Source of the DNA: Clostridiales bacterium
Lineage (GTDB): Bacteria > Bacillota > Clostridia > Oscillospirales > Acutalibacteraceae
Direction: 5' to 3'
Assembly: GCA_012511485.1 (NCBI GenBank)
Contig: JAAZFZ010000126.1
Location: forward strand, 1-9,020
Length of the DNA: 9,020 nt
The notes under the pieces are model-generated. The model was not told the origin of the DNA and made no database searches. It saw only the letters and a program-made list of their open reading frames with translations. Position numbers and translations under genes: made by a program. Shown piece by piece: positions 1-6,399 of the stretch. Within the stretch, counting starts at the first letter, position 1, and every line of letters starts with the position of its first letter.

Positions 1-283
1 ATACAACACAGTCCTTATTGCCTATCCAACGCCTGATTGCGGAAACAGCCTTAGTGAATTCGACTCCAGTCGTAAGATCTTCATTTGTTAAATTCGTCAG
101 TTCCCTGACGCTGCCCCGAAGCTTTCTGCCGATTTGAGATTTGATTAATGTGGAAAAGGTTTCAACCTCATTGAGGTTTTCATCGAGCATCACTGCACCT
201 ATTTCTATGATTTCATTGATAAAGCCTTTTATTTTGCGGCCGTATGTGTTATTCCACTCCAAATCCATAATAATAAAGTACAT
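1..283 (-). CDS. 3'-5' exonuclease, DEDDh superfamily (KapD/ERI-1-like), N-terminal part
   Basis: This is a partial gene: 94 codons are visible and the C-terminal part lies beyond the left edge. The translation begins MYFIIMDLEWN and carries the Exo I motif Asp-x-Glu (D7, E9), which binds catalytic metal, followed by an EIIEIGAVML segment at about 24-33. Both are typical of the RNase T / DNA polymerase III epsilon fold, in the KapD/ERI-1 branch. The family removes nucleotides from RNA or DNA 3' ends; the substrate here cannot be told. The Exo II and Exo III motifs would lie outside the window. I chose the ATG at 283 because AGGGA lies 8 bases upstream; an in-frame ATG at 325 would add 14 residues but has no ribosome binding site. 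It follows sigE in the same direction after a 108-base gap. Family assignment is good; role unknown. Confidence 0.82.
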   Translation of the reverse strand, partial: MYFIIMDLEWNNTYGRKIKGFINEIIEIGAVMLDENLNEVETFSTLIKSQIGRKLRGSVRELTNLTNEDLTTGVEFTKAVSAIRRWIGNKDCVV

Positions 284-391
284 ATCTTCATTCCCTGCAT
301 CAAATTCATAGTTATAATAACACATACAATGGAATAATAATTTATATTTTGATATTATAATTGTCATTTAACCAAAAAATCGTTAGTTATA
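284..391. other. AT-rich intergenic gap between sigE and the exonuclease gene
   Basis: This 108-base gap is AT-rich and has no GC-rich hairpin with a T-run, so no intrinsic terminator for sigE can be claimed. On the minus strand a TATAAT hexamer occurs at 359-354, but no acceptable -35 element lies 16-18 bases upstream. The exonuclease may therefore be read from sigE read-through or from a promoter I cannot recognise. Confidence 0.5.
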
Positions 392-1102
392 TTATGACAC
401 TTCCATTTCTTTTTTAAGCCTTTCAATAATCCTTTTTTCAAGCCTTGATATGTAGCTTTGCGAGATGCCGAGAATGTTGGCAACTTCTTTTTGGGTATGC
501 TCCTCCCCTCCCCCAATACCAAACCTCATTTTCATTATCATTTTTTCTCTCGGCTCCAAAGCGTCAATAGTTCTGAGCAGGAGGTTTTTTTCCTCCTCTT
601 CCTCAATGCCTTTGTTGATAGTGTTCGGGTCACTGCCCAGAACATCGGAAAGAAGCAATTCATTACCGTCCCAATCGACATTTAATGGCTCATCAATTGA
701 TATTTCAGACCTTGTAACGCTGGTCTTTCTCAAATGCATAAGAATCTCATTCTCAATGCAGCGAGATGCATAGGTCGCAAGCTTTATATTTCTTTCCGGG
801 CAAAATGTATTAACTGCCTTGATTAAACCGATTGTTCCTATTGATATCAAATCTTCGACTCCGACGCCTGAGCTTTCAAATTTGCGTGCTATATAGACAA
901 CAAGCCGTAGATTATGAACTATAAGAAGCTCTCTTACGGAATTATCACCGTTTTGCAATTTAAACATTATTTCGGCTTCCTCATCCTTTGTCAGCGGCGG
1001 AGGTAGGGTCTGAGGGCCGTTAATGTAACACACCTCATCGGGCATGAGCCTGATGCGAAGTCTTAATAAGAAGTCCCTAAAAATGTGAAAAAAATTTTTC
1101 AT
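392..1102 (-). CDS. sigE: RNA polymerase sporulation sigma factor SigE (pro-SigE precursor)
   Basis: SigE directs mother-cell transcription early in sporulation after SpoIIGA removes its pro-sequence. The 236-residue product is close in length to the 239 of Bacillus subtilis SigE. The amphipathic basic N-terminus (about 1-25, MKNFFHIFRDFLLRLRIRL) is the pro-peptide, followed by the family landmark LPPPL at 33-37. Region 2 spans about 55-130, with NLRLVVYIARKFE and the core-binding EDLISIGTIGLIKAVNTF; DEPLNVDWDGNELLLSDVLG (137-156) is diagnostic of SigE/SigK. The region 4 helix-turn-helix lies at about 203-226 (TQKEVANILGISQSYISRLE). The start at 1102 is set by GGAGGGG (1109-1115) six bases upstream; a longer reading from 1126 would add eight residues and swallow that site. 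It overlaps the end of spoIIGA by 26 bases, suggesting translational coupling. Identification is secure. Confidence 0.98.
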   Translation of the reverse strand: MKNFFHIFRDFLLRLRIRLMPDEVCYINGPQTLPPPLTKDEEAEIMFKLQNGDNSVRELLIVHNLRLVVYIARKFESSGVGVEDLISIGTIGLIKAVNTFCPERNIKLATYASRCIENEILMHLRKTSVTRSEISIDEPLNVDWDGNELLLSDVLGSDPNTINKGIEEEEEKNLLLRTIDALEPREKMIMKMRFGIGGGEEHTQKEVANILGISQSYISRLEKRIIERLKKEMEVS

Positions 1103-1991
1103 GCTCTTCCCCTCCATTATTTTCAAGCATTAAGCCATTAAGCAGAATTGAGTATTCACCATTTGACAAAGCCTGATTTGTCACCGCCACGAAAACATTA
1201 TTCTCCGTTTCTTCTGATTCTTCACATTTTACTGTTACATTATCAGGTTTAAATGCCGGCAGAAGGCCTTTACATTTAACTGAGTTGAAGGGTATCATTC
1301 TAATGCGCGCACTCCAGTTTTCAGGGATACTGCTAGCGCTCAGGTTGCCGCTTTTGAAAAATTCTTTGAGTTCATTTGGAAACAAATCCTTGACCAAATT
1401 ATATTGAGCAACAATAACAGGCGAGCCGGAAAAACCATCTCTTAGAGTATTACCCGTATCATACAGTGCAGAAGAAACAACTTTTTTGCCGAAGATTTCT
1501 ATAGCTGTGGTATATATTCTGTTTGATGGAGCTTTTTTCTTTAATAATTTCAAAGCGACAGAGATTAAAACATAAGAAACGATGACAGAAACACAAAGCA
1601 CAGCCATATTTATATTAAAATAGACTGTGCCGTTGTTGAAAACCATACCTTTCGGTTTCGCAGCAATCCATAAAGCAAACATCCGGCCGGCAAATATGAA
1701 ATTAGCTCCCAAAAAGGCTGCAAATGAGCGAAAAAAAGATTTTAAATTTTTTATTTTGTATGCAACCAGAACTATTGACGATGACATTGCAACCTTCATT
1801 GCAATGGACACTAAAGGATTGAGCGAATTAATAAAAATAGATATAGAATATACCCCGCCAAGCGCACAAGCCAGCAGAATCCGCAGGCGGTTAAAGGGTG
1901 CTCTCAAAATCTTTGCTGTAACAAGCAGAAGAAAATAGTTAACAAATAAATTAATAACAATTAACTCATCTATGTAAATAACACGGCTCAC
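1077..1991 (-). CDS. spoIIGA: Sporulation sigma-E factor processing peptidase SpoIIGA
   Basis: SpoIIGA is the membrane-bound aspartic protease that cleaves pro-SigE at the sporulation septum, triggered in B. subtilis by the forespore signal SpoIIR. The 304-residue product begins with YIDELIVINLFVNYFLLL and has about five hydrophobic segments within residues 8-150, then a soluble protease domain. The catalytic aspartate is D178 in ALYDTGNTLRD, the DTG-type motif expected of the family. IPFNSVKCKGLLPAFKPD near 233-250 and LLNGLML near the C-terminus also match. The start is a GTG at 1991 with GAGGTG at 1997-2002, five bases upstream. It lies directly before and overlaps sigE, the conserved order for this pair. 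It is probably expressed from the Spo0A-box-containing promoter immediately upstream. Identification is secure. Confidence 0.96.
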   Translation of the reverse strand: MSRVIYIDELIVINLFVNYFLLLVTAKILRAPFNRLRILLACALGGVYSISIFINSLNPLVSIAMKVAMSSSIVLVAYKIKNLKSFFRSFAAFLGANFIFAGRMFALWIAAKPKGMVFNNGTVYFNINMAVLCVSVIVSYVLISVALKLLKKKAPSNRIYTTAIEIFGKKVVSSALYDTGNTLRDGFSGSPVIVAQYNLVKDLFPNELKEFFKSGNLSASSIPENWSARIRMIPFNSVKCKGLLPAFKPDNVTVKCEESEETENNVFVAVTNQALSNGEYSILLNGLMLENNGGEEHEKFFSHF

Positions 1992-2021
1992 TTTTACACC
2001 TCAAATGTTGACTTCCACTAA

Positions 2022-2056
2022 ATTATATATCTGTCCATAATTGAATTTTGTCGCAA
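2022..2056 (-). promoter_or_regulatory. Putative spoIIG promoter (wide -35/-10 spacing)
   Basis: Reading the minus strand towards spoIIGA, a perfect -10 TATAAT lies at 2027-2022. No good -35 occurs at 17 bases; a TTGCGA (4 of 6 matches to TTGACA) lies at 2056-2051, giving a 23-base spacer. The B. subtilis spoIIG promoter is known for an abnormally long spacer of about 22 bases, compensated by Spo0A~P. The resemblance supports Spo0A-dependent transcription by the house-keeping sigma factor. This is inferred from sequence only. Confidence 0.55.
2049..2055 (+). promoter_or_regulatory. Spo0A box (0A box) overlapping the putative spoIIG -35
   Basis: TGTCGCA at this position, inside TTTTGTCGCAAAA (2046-2058), matches the 0A-box consensus TGTCGAA at 6 of 7 bases. 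It overlaps the candidate -35 element of the spoIIGA-sigE promoter, the place where Spo0A~P acts in B. subtilis. A weaker 5-of-7 match, TGTCCAT, lies at 2032-2038. No evolutionary comparison could be made here. Confidence 0.6.
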
Positions 2057-2075
2057 AACAGGTGTAAATAAATTA

Positions 2076-2102
2076 AAAATCCCCCTTATTAAGGAGGATT
2101 TT
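2076..2102 (-). terminator. Rho-independent terminator after the six-gene operon
   Basis: On the minus strand AAAATCCTCCTT pairs with AAGGGGGATTTT over 12 base pairs (one T-G wobble) around a three-base AAT loop, followed by TTAATTTATTT. It begins 8 bases after the stop codon of the phosphohexomutase gene. It should insulate spoIIGA-sigE from metabolic transcription and leaves the spoIIG promoter just downstream. The plus-strand tail is a poorer T-run. Confidence 0.85.
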
Positions 2103-2110
2103 GTTATCTG

Positions 2111-3622
2111 TTATATTAGCAGCTCCCGAAGGCATGATATGTCAAGCATATCAAAGTCTTTTATAAAATGATGGAAATCATACAGTATCTTCATTGTGCC
2201 GCCGATTTCGTTACTCTCAAGGTTAAGAGGCATAACAGGGTCATGCACACTCATCCTTAAAAGAAGCCAGCCGTTGCCGTTATCCTTATCACATGAAATT
2301 CTGACACCTTCATAGTTATCGGGTACAACTGACCACCCTTGCTTGCGCCAAGCATAGTCTGTGAGCCTCTCTATTACATTTTTTCCGTAATTCCTGAAGT
2401 TATCCGATTCAATGCTAAAACGCAGCTCACGCTCCTCCAGGGGCTCGTCAAGGGTTGCTATCAGGTCATCAATGTTTTTGCCGTTCTTTCTGAGGCAAGC
2501 CATTTTTATAATAATCTTTGTTATAAGATATGCACCGTCATCTAAAAAATAATTTTCTCTGAATGAGGCATGGCCAGAGGTTTCTATTGCAAGAGGGCAG
2601 TTAATCCCCTGATGTGTCAGCTCAATCTGCTTATCGATAACATTTCTGTATCCCCTCTTATACCTTAAATGAATGCCGCCGCAGTTTTTTATAAAATCAG
2701 TTACCCCGTCAGAGGTAACTGAGTCGGTCACAATTGTTCCCCCAGCGTTATTCTCAAGAGCAATTGAAGCCGCAAGGGCAACGAGCCTGTTGCGGTTTAT
2801 TTCATATCCACCCTTACCCACACAGCCTGCCCTGTCAACATCCGTATCAAAGATTACACCGAAATCCGCATTGCTTTCTTTTACAGCTTGACTGATTGAC
2901 TTCATTGCCGCCTTATCCTCCGGGTTTGGCGCATGATTCGGAAAGCTGCCGTCAGGCTCAAGAAACTGGCTGGACGAAACATCTGCCCCCAATGGCTCAA
3001 GCACCTGAAATGCATAAAAACCGCCGACGCCGTTGCCTGCATCAACAACAATTTTTATCCCGGAAAGAGGTTTTGAGTATTCCTCTGCGTTTACTCCCTG
3101 ACAAATCATTTGACGCAGCCTTTCGGCATAATTCGACAAAAAATCAACCGATTCGGTTTTGCCTTTTACAGTCACGCTTTCGAAGGTTGCATTCTCTGCA
3201 AATTCTAAGATTTTCTCAATTGCAGAGCCGTTTAATCCACCTTCACGGGCAAAAAATTTCAATCCGTTCCTGTCCTTTGGGTGATGGCTTGCAGTAATCT
3301 GGACTGCACCGTCACAACCTAAGTCTACGGTTGTCATAAACATTGCGGGAGTAGAGCAAAGAGAGCAATCAATGATGCTTATACCCACGGAAGTTAACGC
3401 TCCTATAGCTGCGTTTTTAATCCTTTGTGCTGATAATCTTGAATCATGTCCAATGGAAACACTTAATTCTCCGGGTGCTTTATTGCAGTGCTTTGCGAGC
3501 CAATTCGCAAAACCAAGGCAGATTCTGCTGACAGCCTCGTCAGTTAAGTATAGTGGATTTGAGCTGTCACCCAGACCGAAGCCTCTGATATCACTGCCGC
3601 TCTTAAAATCTTTATAATTCAT
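2111..3622 (-). CDS. Alpha-D-phosphohexomutase (phosphomannomutase/phosphoglucomutase)
   Basis: It interconverts hexose 1- and 6-phosphates (glucose or mannose), feeding sugar-nucleotide and cell-wall precursor synthesis in the cytoplasm. The 503-residue protein shows the family's ordered motifs: GSDIRG at 9-14, phosphoserine loop TASHHP with S112, metal loop DTDVDRAG with D259, D261 and D263, and sugar-binding loop ETSGH at 347-351. The C-terminal phosphate loop is probably around R456 (RMSVHDPVMP). The region 317-330 (HLRYKRGYRNVID) and the loop forms resemble the plant-chloroplast-like branch more than classical ManB. I start at 3622 because AAGGAAG (3630-3636) lies seven bases upstream; a reading from 3667 would add 15 residues and overlap the upstream gene further. 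It overlaps the DUF2461 gene by 11 bases and is the last gene of the operon. Which sugar is preferred cannot be read from sequence. Confidence 0.92.
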   Translation of the reverse strand: MNYKDFKSGSDIRGFGLGDSSNPLYLTDEAVSRICLGFANWLAKHCNKAPGELSVSIGHDSRLSAQRIKNAAIGALTSVGISIIDCSLCSTPAMFMTTVDLGCDGAVQITASHHPKDRNGLKFFAREGGLNGSAIEKILEFAENATFESVTVKGKTESVDFLSNYAERLRQMICQGVNAEEYSKPLSGIKIVVDAGNGVGGFYAFQVLEPLGADVSSSQFLEPDGSFPNHAPNPEDKAAMKSISQAVKESNADFGVIFDTDVDRAGCVGKGGYEINRNRLVALAASIALENNAGGTIVTDSVTSDGVTDFIKNCGGIHLRYKRGYRNVIDKQIELTHQGINCPLAIETSGHASFRENYFLDDGAYLITKIIIKMACLRKNGKNIDDLIATLDEPLEERELRFSIESDNFRNYGKNVIERLTDYAWRKQGWSVVPDNYEGVRISCDKDNGNGWLLLRMSVHDPVMPLNLESNEIGGTMKILYDFHHFIKDFDMLDISCLRELLI

Positions 3623-4331
3623 TTGAATACTTCCTTGTGTCAGTTCTGTTTTGTGTGGTATATTCATCGGAAACGGATTTCAAAAAGCTGTATAAAGGTG
3701 AAAACTCTCTGTATGCTTTTTTCAGCTCATTAATAATTCTTTCATCTTCAAGGTTTTCGATTTTATTTGAGTATTTAATAAGGTAAAATTTTTTAGTATT
3801 GTAGTATTTTTTTAAATCTTCGGGAATATTCGCCTTTTTTTCTCTTTTATATCTGATTTCGGAAAGCTTTGCGCCTGCCTTTTCGGCACTTCTGACCGCA
3901 GCTGAAAATTCTTCAGGTTTTTGGGTAATTGATTTGCGAAAGAACTCCATAAAATTTGGTGAGCTTTCAAAATGACCGTCACCGTAGGAATAGACGCCGG
4001 GTTGAATCTCAAACCACATACAGGGATAGAAAGGATACTCATGCTTGTGACGCATAAACATTATCCAAACATTCTCGCGGTATAGGCTTTTATCCCTTGT
4101 GAACCTTGTATCCCTTCTGATTCTTGAAATCATTCTTGAAGGTTTGACATTCATTTTTTCATCAAGTTTAATCAACTCATTGCCGAAAATTTCAGCTATC
4201 TGATGCATTGGTAACAGAACATTTCGTTTAATCTCTTCCTTATGTTCCTCATAAAAAGCTTTTGAGTTGTGAAGCCTGTTTTCTCCAAGAAGTAAAAAAG
4301 CATCGCTGTTAATTCCATCATATTTCACCAT
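3612..4331 (-). CDS. DUF2461 family protein of unknown function
   Basis: The function is unknown. The 239-residue product matches the DUF2461 (TIGR02453) pattern: an N-terminal HNSKAFYEEHKEE segment (21-33, family form 'NNxxWF...H'), the hallmark RIRRDTRFTRDKSLYRENV (70-88), then CMWFEIQPGVYSYGDGHF (104-121), matching the family's 'gaG' strand. The C-terminus (about 165-220) is charged and probably helical. No signal peptide or membrane segment is visible, so it is likely cytoplasmic. The start at 4331 has GAGGG ten bases upstream. An alternative ATG at 4340 forms an ATGA overlap with the preceding stop codon and would add three residues; either fits translational coupling. A reading from 4436 is too long because it runs through the neighbour's coding region. 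It overlaps the phosphohexomutase by 11 bases. Family call is good. Confidence 0.85.
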   Translation of the reverse strand: MVKYDGINSDAFLLLGENRLHNSKAFYEEHKEEIKRNVLLPMHQIAEIFGNELIKLDEKMNVKPSRMISRIRRDTRFTRDKSLYRENVWIMFMRHKHEYPFYPCMWFEIQPGVYSYGDGHFESSPNFMEFFRKSITQKPEEFSAAVRSAEKAGAKLSEIRYKREKKANIPEDLKKYYNTKKFYLIKYSNKIENLEDERIINELKKAYREFSPLYSFLKSVSDEYTTQNRTDTRKYSNEL

Positions 4332-4336
4332 AGTTA

Positions 4337-5611
4337 TCATACCCTCAATTTCAATTTGCCTTTTTCCAGCATATTCTGTACGGCGAGCATTACGCATGCC
4401 TTGCCGCTGTGAAAGTTCAGCCCACCCTGCATCCAATCAGCATAAGGCTCTTTGAGCGGAGCATCGGCGGAAAGTTCAATTGAAGAACCCATTGTGAAGG
4501 TCCCCGCAGCCATGATAACCTTGCTGTCATATCCGGGCATATCCCAAGGCTCAGGCGTAACAAACGAATCGACAGGCGAGCCCTTCTGAATGCCTTGGCA
4601 AAACGCAATGAGCGTCTGCGAATCCTGCAGCATTAATGTCTGAACAATATCGTACCTATTTTCATCATATGCGGGTGTTACTTTAAACCCGAATTCGCTC
4701 AACAACGCAGCAGCGAACACAGCTGTTTTGAGTGACTCTCCAACAACATGAGGAGCATTAAAAAGCCCCATAAAGAGGCTCCTGTTCAGCCCTAGCGAAG
4801 CCCCGACCTCAGAACCCAGCCCCGGAGTAGTCATTCTGTAGGAGCAAAGCTTTACTAAGTCTTCTCTGCCGGCTATGTATCCGCCATTTTTTGCAATTCC
4901 GCCTCCGGCATTTTTTATCAGCGAGCCAGCAATAATATCAGCTCCCATATCTGTCGGCTCATTTTTTTGAACAAACTCACCGTAGCAGTTATCAACCATA
5001 ACAACTGCGTCCGAGTTAGCCTTGACAAGCTTTACTATTTCACCAATTTTTTCAACTGAAATGCTTGGCCTAAGGCTATATCCTCTCGACCTCTGGATAT
5101 ATACAAGCCTGATTTTGTTGCCTTTAAAAGCCTTTAAAATTTTATCCATGTCAGGCTCGCCGCTCTCGTCCAAATCAATCTGCTTGTAGTTAATACCGAA
5201 ATCCTTTAAAGACCCCTCTCCTTCCCCACGCAGACCTATAACGGAGTGAATAGTGTCATAAGGAGTGCCCGTAACACAAAGCATAGTGTCACCCGGACGC
5301 AGCAGGCCAAAAAGTGCAACGCATAAGGTATGCGTTCCGCTGGCAAAGCTATGGCGTACCAGGGCCGCCTGCGCACCCATAGACTGCGCAAAAACCCTGT
5401 CAAGAGTTTCACGGCCAATATCTCCGTAACCGTAACCGGTTGTTTCTCCGAAATGAATGTCAGAAACCCTGTTTTCAATGAAAGAATTAAGAACCTTTTG
5501 CTGATTGTATTCGGTTATTTCTTCAATCCTGTTAAAAACAGATTGAGCCTTAACAACAGCACTGTCCGATGCCTCCAGTATTCTAGTATCAAAATTAAAA
5601 ATATTACTCAT
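4337..5611 (-). CDS. PLP-dependent methionine gamma-lyase family protein (aluminum-resistance protein family, YnbB-like)
   Basis: This is a fold-type I pyridoxal-phosphate enzyme of the Met_gamma_lyase/Alum_res family, 424 residues, the usual family length. Visible landmarks are HFGETTGYGYGDIGRE (53-68), the cofactor-binding RHSFASGTHT (86-95), an aspartate in MVDNCYGEF (D207) that should contact the pyridine nitrogen, and the Schiff-base lysine K233 in GSLIKNAGGG. The C-terminal half has RMTTPGLGSEVGASLG and the family signature GGLNFHSGKACVMLAVQNML. Members are annotated as cystathionine beta/methionine gamma-lyase-like, but the substrate of this branch is in my view not settled. The ATG at 5611 is one base after the GNAT stop, with only a weak GGAAGAAG about eleven bases upstream, so coupling is likely. 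Its stop overlaps the possible ATGA start of the DUF2461 gene. Confidence 0.92.
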   Translation of the reverse strand: MSNIFNFDTRILEASDSAVVKAQSVFNRIEEITEYNQQKVLNSFIENRVSDIHFGETTGYGYGDIGRETLDRVFAQSMGAQAALVRHSFASGTHTLCVALFGLLRPGDTMLCVTGTPYDTIHSVIGLRGEGEGSLKDFGINYKQIDLDESGEPDMDKILKAFKGNKIRLVYIQRSRGYSLRPSISVEKIGEIVKLVKANSDAVVMVDNCYGEFVQKNEPTDMGADIIAGSLIKNAGGGIAKNGGYIAGREDLVKLCSYRMTTPGLGSEVGASLGLNRSLFMGLFNAPHVVGESLKTAVFAAALLSEFGFKVTPAYDENRYDIVQTLMLQDSQTLIAFCQGIQKGSPVDSFVTPEPWDMPGYDSKVIMAAGTFTMGSSIELSADAPLKEPYADWMQGGLNFHSGKACVMLAVQNMLEKGKLKLRV

Positions 5612-5612
5612 T

Positions 5613-6386
5613 CTATTTGTCTTCTTCCGCTTTCATTATTGCCCAACTGCCATTTTTTATAAATCCGTTTTTTTCATAAAATTCAAGTAATGAGTCTCTA
5701 CAGAATAATGTAACGCCAAAACCTGTTTGTGTCAAATCCCGTGCTATATCCGAAACAAGAGCTCCTGCAACTCCCCTGCTCCGAAAAGCGGGTAGAGTGC
5801 CGACCCCTCCCATAAAGGCATTTGTGTCTGTTTGAAAAAGAACGGATGCAGTAGCGCAGGGAATTGCGCCATATTTGGCAATAAATATTTTTGATACCCC
5901 TCTGCGTACCCTGTGTGAGATATCTGCCAGCCAATCATAATAGGAGCCAATGTCTGAAAATCCGCAGACTTGCAGAATTGAATATATGGTCTTATAATCT
6001 TCACTCATTGAGTATTCGATTACTGTTTTATTTCCACACAAAGAATCATAGCCCTCAAAGCTCACAACTGCGCCGGTAAGGGAAGGCTCGGCACCTATTT
6101 TTTTATAGAACTTAGCATCACTAATCAAGGTTTTATAGCCTGAAGCTCTTATAAAGCATATTATTTCTTCACTGTCAGCCCTCTCTAAGTCGGCACACAG
6201 AGTAAAGTTTCCGTCAACGCATGAAGCTGCTGCCGAAATCTCACCGTCTATCTCCTGAGCATAAAACCTTGCAAAGCCGCCCAGTGATGAGTAGGCTTTT
6301 TCGCTGGCGGCAACCCTTGTGCCAAAGGAATCACGCCCGCAAAACTCAAGTAAATCACGATAATCGCCATCAATTTGTCTTATCAA
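5613..6386 (-). CDS. GNAT family N-acetyltransferase, two-domain
   Basis: It transfers an acetyl group from acetyl-CoA to an unidentified amine. The C-terminal half of the 257-residue protein is a recognisable GNAT domain: an acceptor strand around 166-183, motif A at 191-210 (FMGGVGTLPAFRSRGVAGAL) with the R-x-x-G-x-A acetyl-CoA pyrophosphate loop (R202, G205, A207), and a closing FYEKNGFIKNGSWAIM (236-251). The N-terminal half (about 1-125) lacks motif A but contains GEISAAASC and FYKKIGAEP segments, consistent with a degenerate second GNAT-like domain; this is inference. The start is TTG at 6386, fixed by a near-perfect AGGAGGT at 6393-6399 six bases upstream. It follows the M42 peptidase gene by 11 bases and precedes the PLP enzyme by one base. 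Substrate unknown. Confidence 0.88.
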   Translation of the reverse strand: MIRQIDGDYRDLLEFCGRDSFGTRVAASEKAYSSLGGFARFYAQEIDGEISAAASCVDGNFTLCADLERADSEEIICFIRASGYKTLISDAKFYKKIGAEPSLTGAVVSFEGYDSLCGNKTVIEYSMSEDYKTIYSILQVCGFSDIGSYYDWLADISHRVRRGVSKIFIAKYGAIPCATASVLFQTDTNAFMGGVGTLPAFRSRGVAGALVSDIARDLTQTGFGVTLFCRDSLLEFYEKNGFIKNGSWAIMKAEEDK

Positions 6387-6392
6387 ATTGTT

Positions 6393-6399
6393 ACCTCCT
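6393..6399 (-). promoter_or_regulatory. Ribosome binding site that sets the TTG start of the GNAT gene
   Basis: AGGAGGT lies six bases before the TTG codon at 6386-6384 and overlaps the TAG stop of the upstream peptidase gene. No in-frame ATG lies near, so this site decides the start. It is the strongest ribosome binding site in the operon. Confidence 0.85.

Noticed and set aside
308..330. SigE-type promoter on the plus strand (ATA ... CATACAAT)
   Set aside because: CATACAAT matches the SigE -10 consensus well, but the upstream ATA is only 12 bases away and no plus-strand gene follows; it points into antisense of sigE.
354..359. TATAAT on the minus strand as promoter of the exonuclease gene
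   Set aside because: No -35 element at 16-18 bases; the nearby TTGGTT is only 10 bases away. In AT-rich DNA this hexamer alone is not evidence.
458..773. Plus-strand open frames opposite sigE
   Set aside because: Serine/phenylalanine-rich translations with no family motif or ribosome binding site; they are antisense shadows of a secure gene.
2896..3297. 133-codon plus-strand open frame opposite the phosphohexomutase gene
   Set aside because: Low-complexity Pro/His/Gln/Arg-rich translation with no recognisable domain, lying fully inside a well-supported gene.
4340..4436. N-terminal extension of the DUF2461 protein from an ATG at 4436
   Set aside because: It lies wholly within the C-terminal coding region of the PLP enzyme; the DUF2461 homology begins after 4331 and a ribosome binding site supports the later start.
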